Below, in pieces: positions 42,341-42,632 of a DNA stretch of 42,632 nt (positions are counted from its first letter, which is position 1; the number at the start of each line of letters is the position of its first letter). Position numbers and translations under genes: made by a program. Below the pieces are notes generated by a model. The model was not told the DNA's origin. It worked only from the letters and a program-made list of their open reading frames with translations, and searched no databases. Source of the DNA: Prevotella multiformis DSM 16608. GTDB taxonomy: Bacteria > Bacteroidota > Bacteroidia > Bacteroidales > Bacteroidaceae. The stretch covers positions 1 to 42,632 of the forward strand of contig NZ_GL872282.1 of the NCBI RefSeq assembly GCF_000191065.1. Reading direction: 5' to 3'.

Positions 42341-42632
42341 TTAAGCACACAATTCCATAAGTCTATATAAAAAGAAAGGAATATCTGTCACTCCTCTGAA
42401 CTGTGCCCTGAATGCCTTAACTTTAGCATTGAATGACTCGGCATTTGCATTCGTAGCTCTGTTTACAAAGAAATTGAGTATGGTCTGATAATGATTTTCA
42501 AACGTGTCAATCACTGTGTAGAAATTGTCCACTCCCAGCTCTTCAACCTCATTAAACCATTTTGCCAGCTTCAGCCTTGCAGCATCCTTGATGCTCTTGA
42601 TGTTATAAATGTCGGTAAGTTTCATAGCCAAA
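42341..42632 (-). mobile_element. IS transposase (ISL3-like), C-terminal part, cut by the window edge
   Basis: At least 96 codons on the minus strand, open to the edge. NRATNANAESFNAKVKAF and the ending FFLYRLMELCA match the C-terminal end of ISL3-type DDE transposases, in which the Glu of this block is the last catalytic acid. The N-terminal catalytic part must lie beyond the window, so integrity cannot be judged. The in-frame TTG and ATG at 42623-42631 are probably internal. Confidence 0.65.

Overview
The window looks like chromosome of a moderately GC-rich Prevotella-type member of the Bacteroidales. Four things support this: many Bacteroidetes -7 promoter boxes (TAnnTTTG) and few Shine-Dalgarno sites; Bacteroidetes-restricted genes (DUF4295 next to rpmG/rpmB, a lone secreted TonB-C protein, a FadL-like protein, a secreted DUF-rich amidase); PPi-dependent phosphofructokinase; and a biotin-dependent decarboxylase cassette. 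I see no tRNA, rRNA or CRISPR array. Most of it is core genome. The right edge enters an insertion sequence.

Layout. 1-2.5 kb: a PepSY-type membrane protein and a divergent small lipoprotein. 2.5-4.7 kb: mmdA-mmdE-like-mmdC decarboxylase cassette without the usual membrane beta subunit. 4.9-7 kb: ygiQ radical SAM gene with a TTG start. 7.4-11.3 kb: an envelope operon (conserved small protein, lysophospholipid acyltransferase, secreted amidase-like protein, small protein). 11.5-18.2 kb: pfp, a membrane-anchored GH25 muramidase whose 3' end overlaps prmA, a Gly/Tyr repeat exported protein and a FadL-like outer membrane protein. 18.9-22.8 kb: DUF2520-kdsC-maf-rlmH facing kdsB (both Kdo enzymes, so lipid A/LPS synthesis), then a TonB-C protein. 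22.9-27.2 kb: purM, a HARE-HTH/PD-(D/E)XK-like gene, prfA, a very long hairpin, pyrF. 27.7-33 kb: dapA, EamA transporter, truA, comEC, and divergently an EFR1-type flavodoxin/ferredoxin. 33.1-36.4 kb: ribosomal protein cluster (DUF4295, L33, L28), pncC/cinA, tsaD, map. 37.4-41.9 kb: hcp (nitrosative stress) divergent from an AraC regulator and a peptidase M49 gene. 42.3 kb to end: transposase fragment.

The most unusual structure is a family of dispersed arrays of about 22-bp modules built on GGGAA-N5-TTCCC palindromes. There are three arrays (7.2, 18.7 and 36.7 kb), each in a long intergenic gap. The second is the AT-richer HARE-HTH nuclease-like gene wedged between purM and prfA. Further points are -7 boxes lying only 3-4 nt before the ATG of three genes (candidate leaderless mRNAs), a 32-bp-armed hairpin between prfA and pyrF, and an FNR/CRP-geometry dyad at about -42 of the hcp promoter.

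All assignments come from reading motifs, lengths and context by eye; no database search was run.
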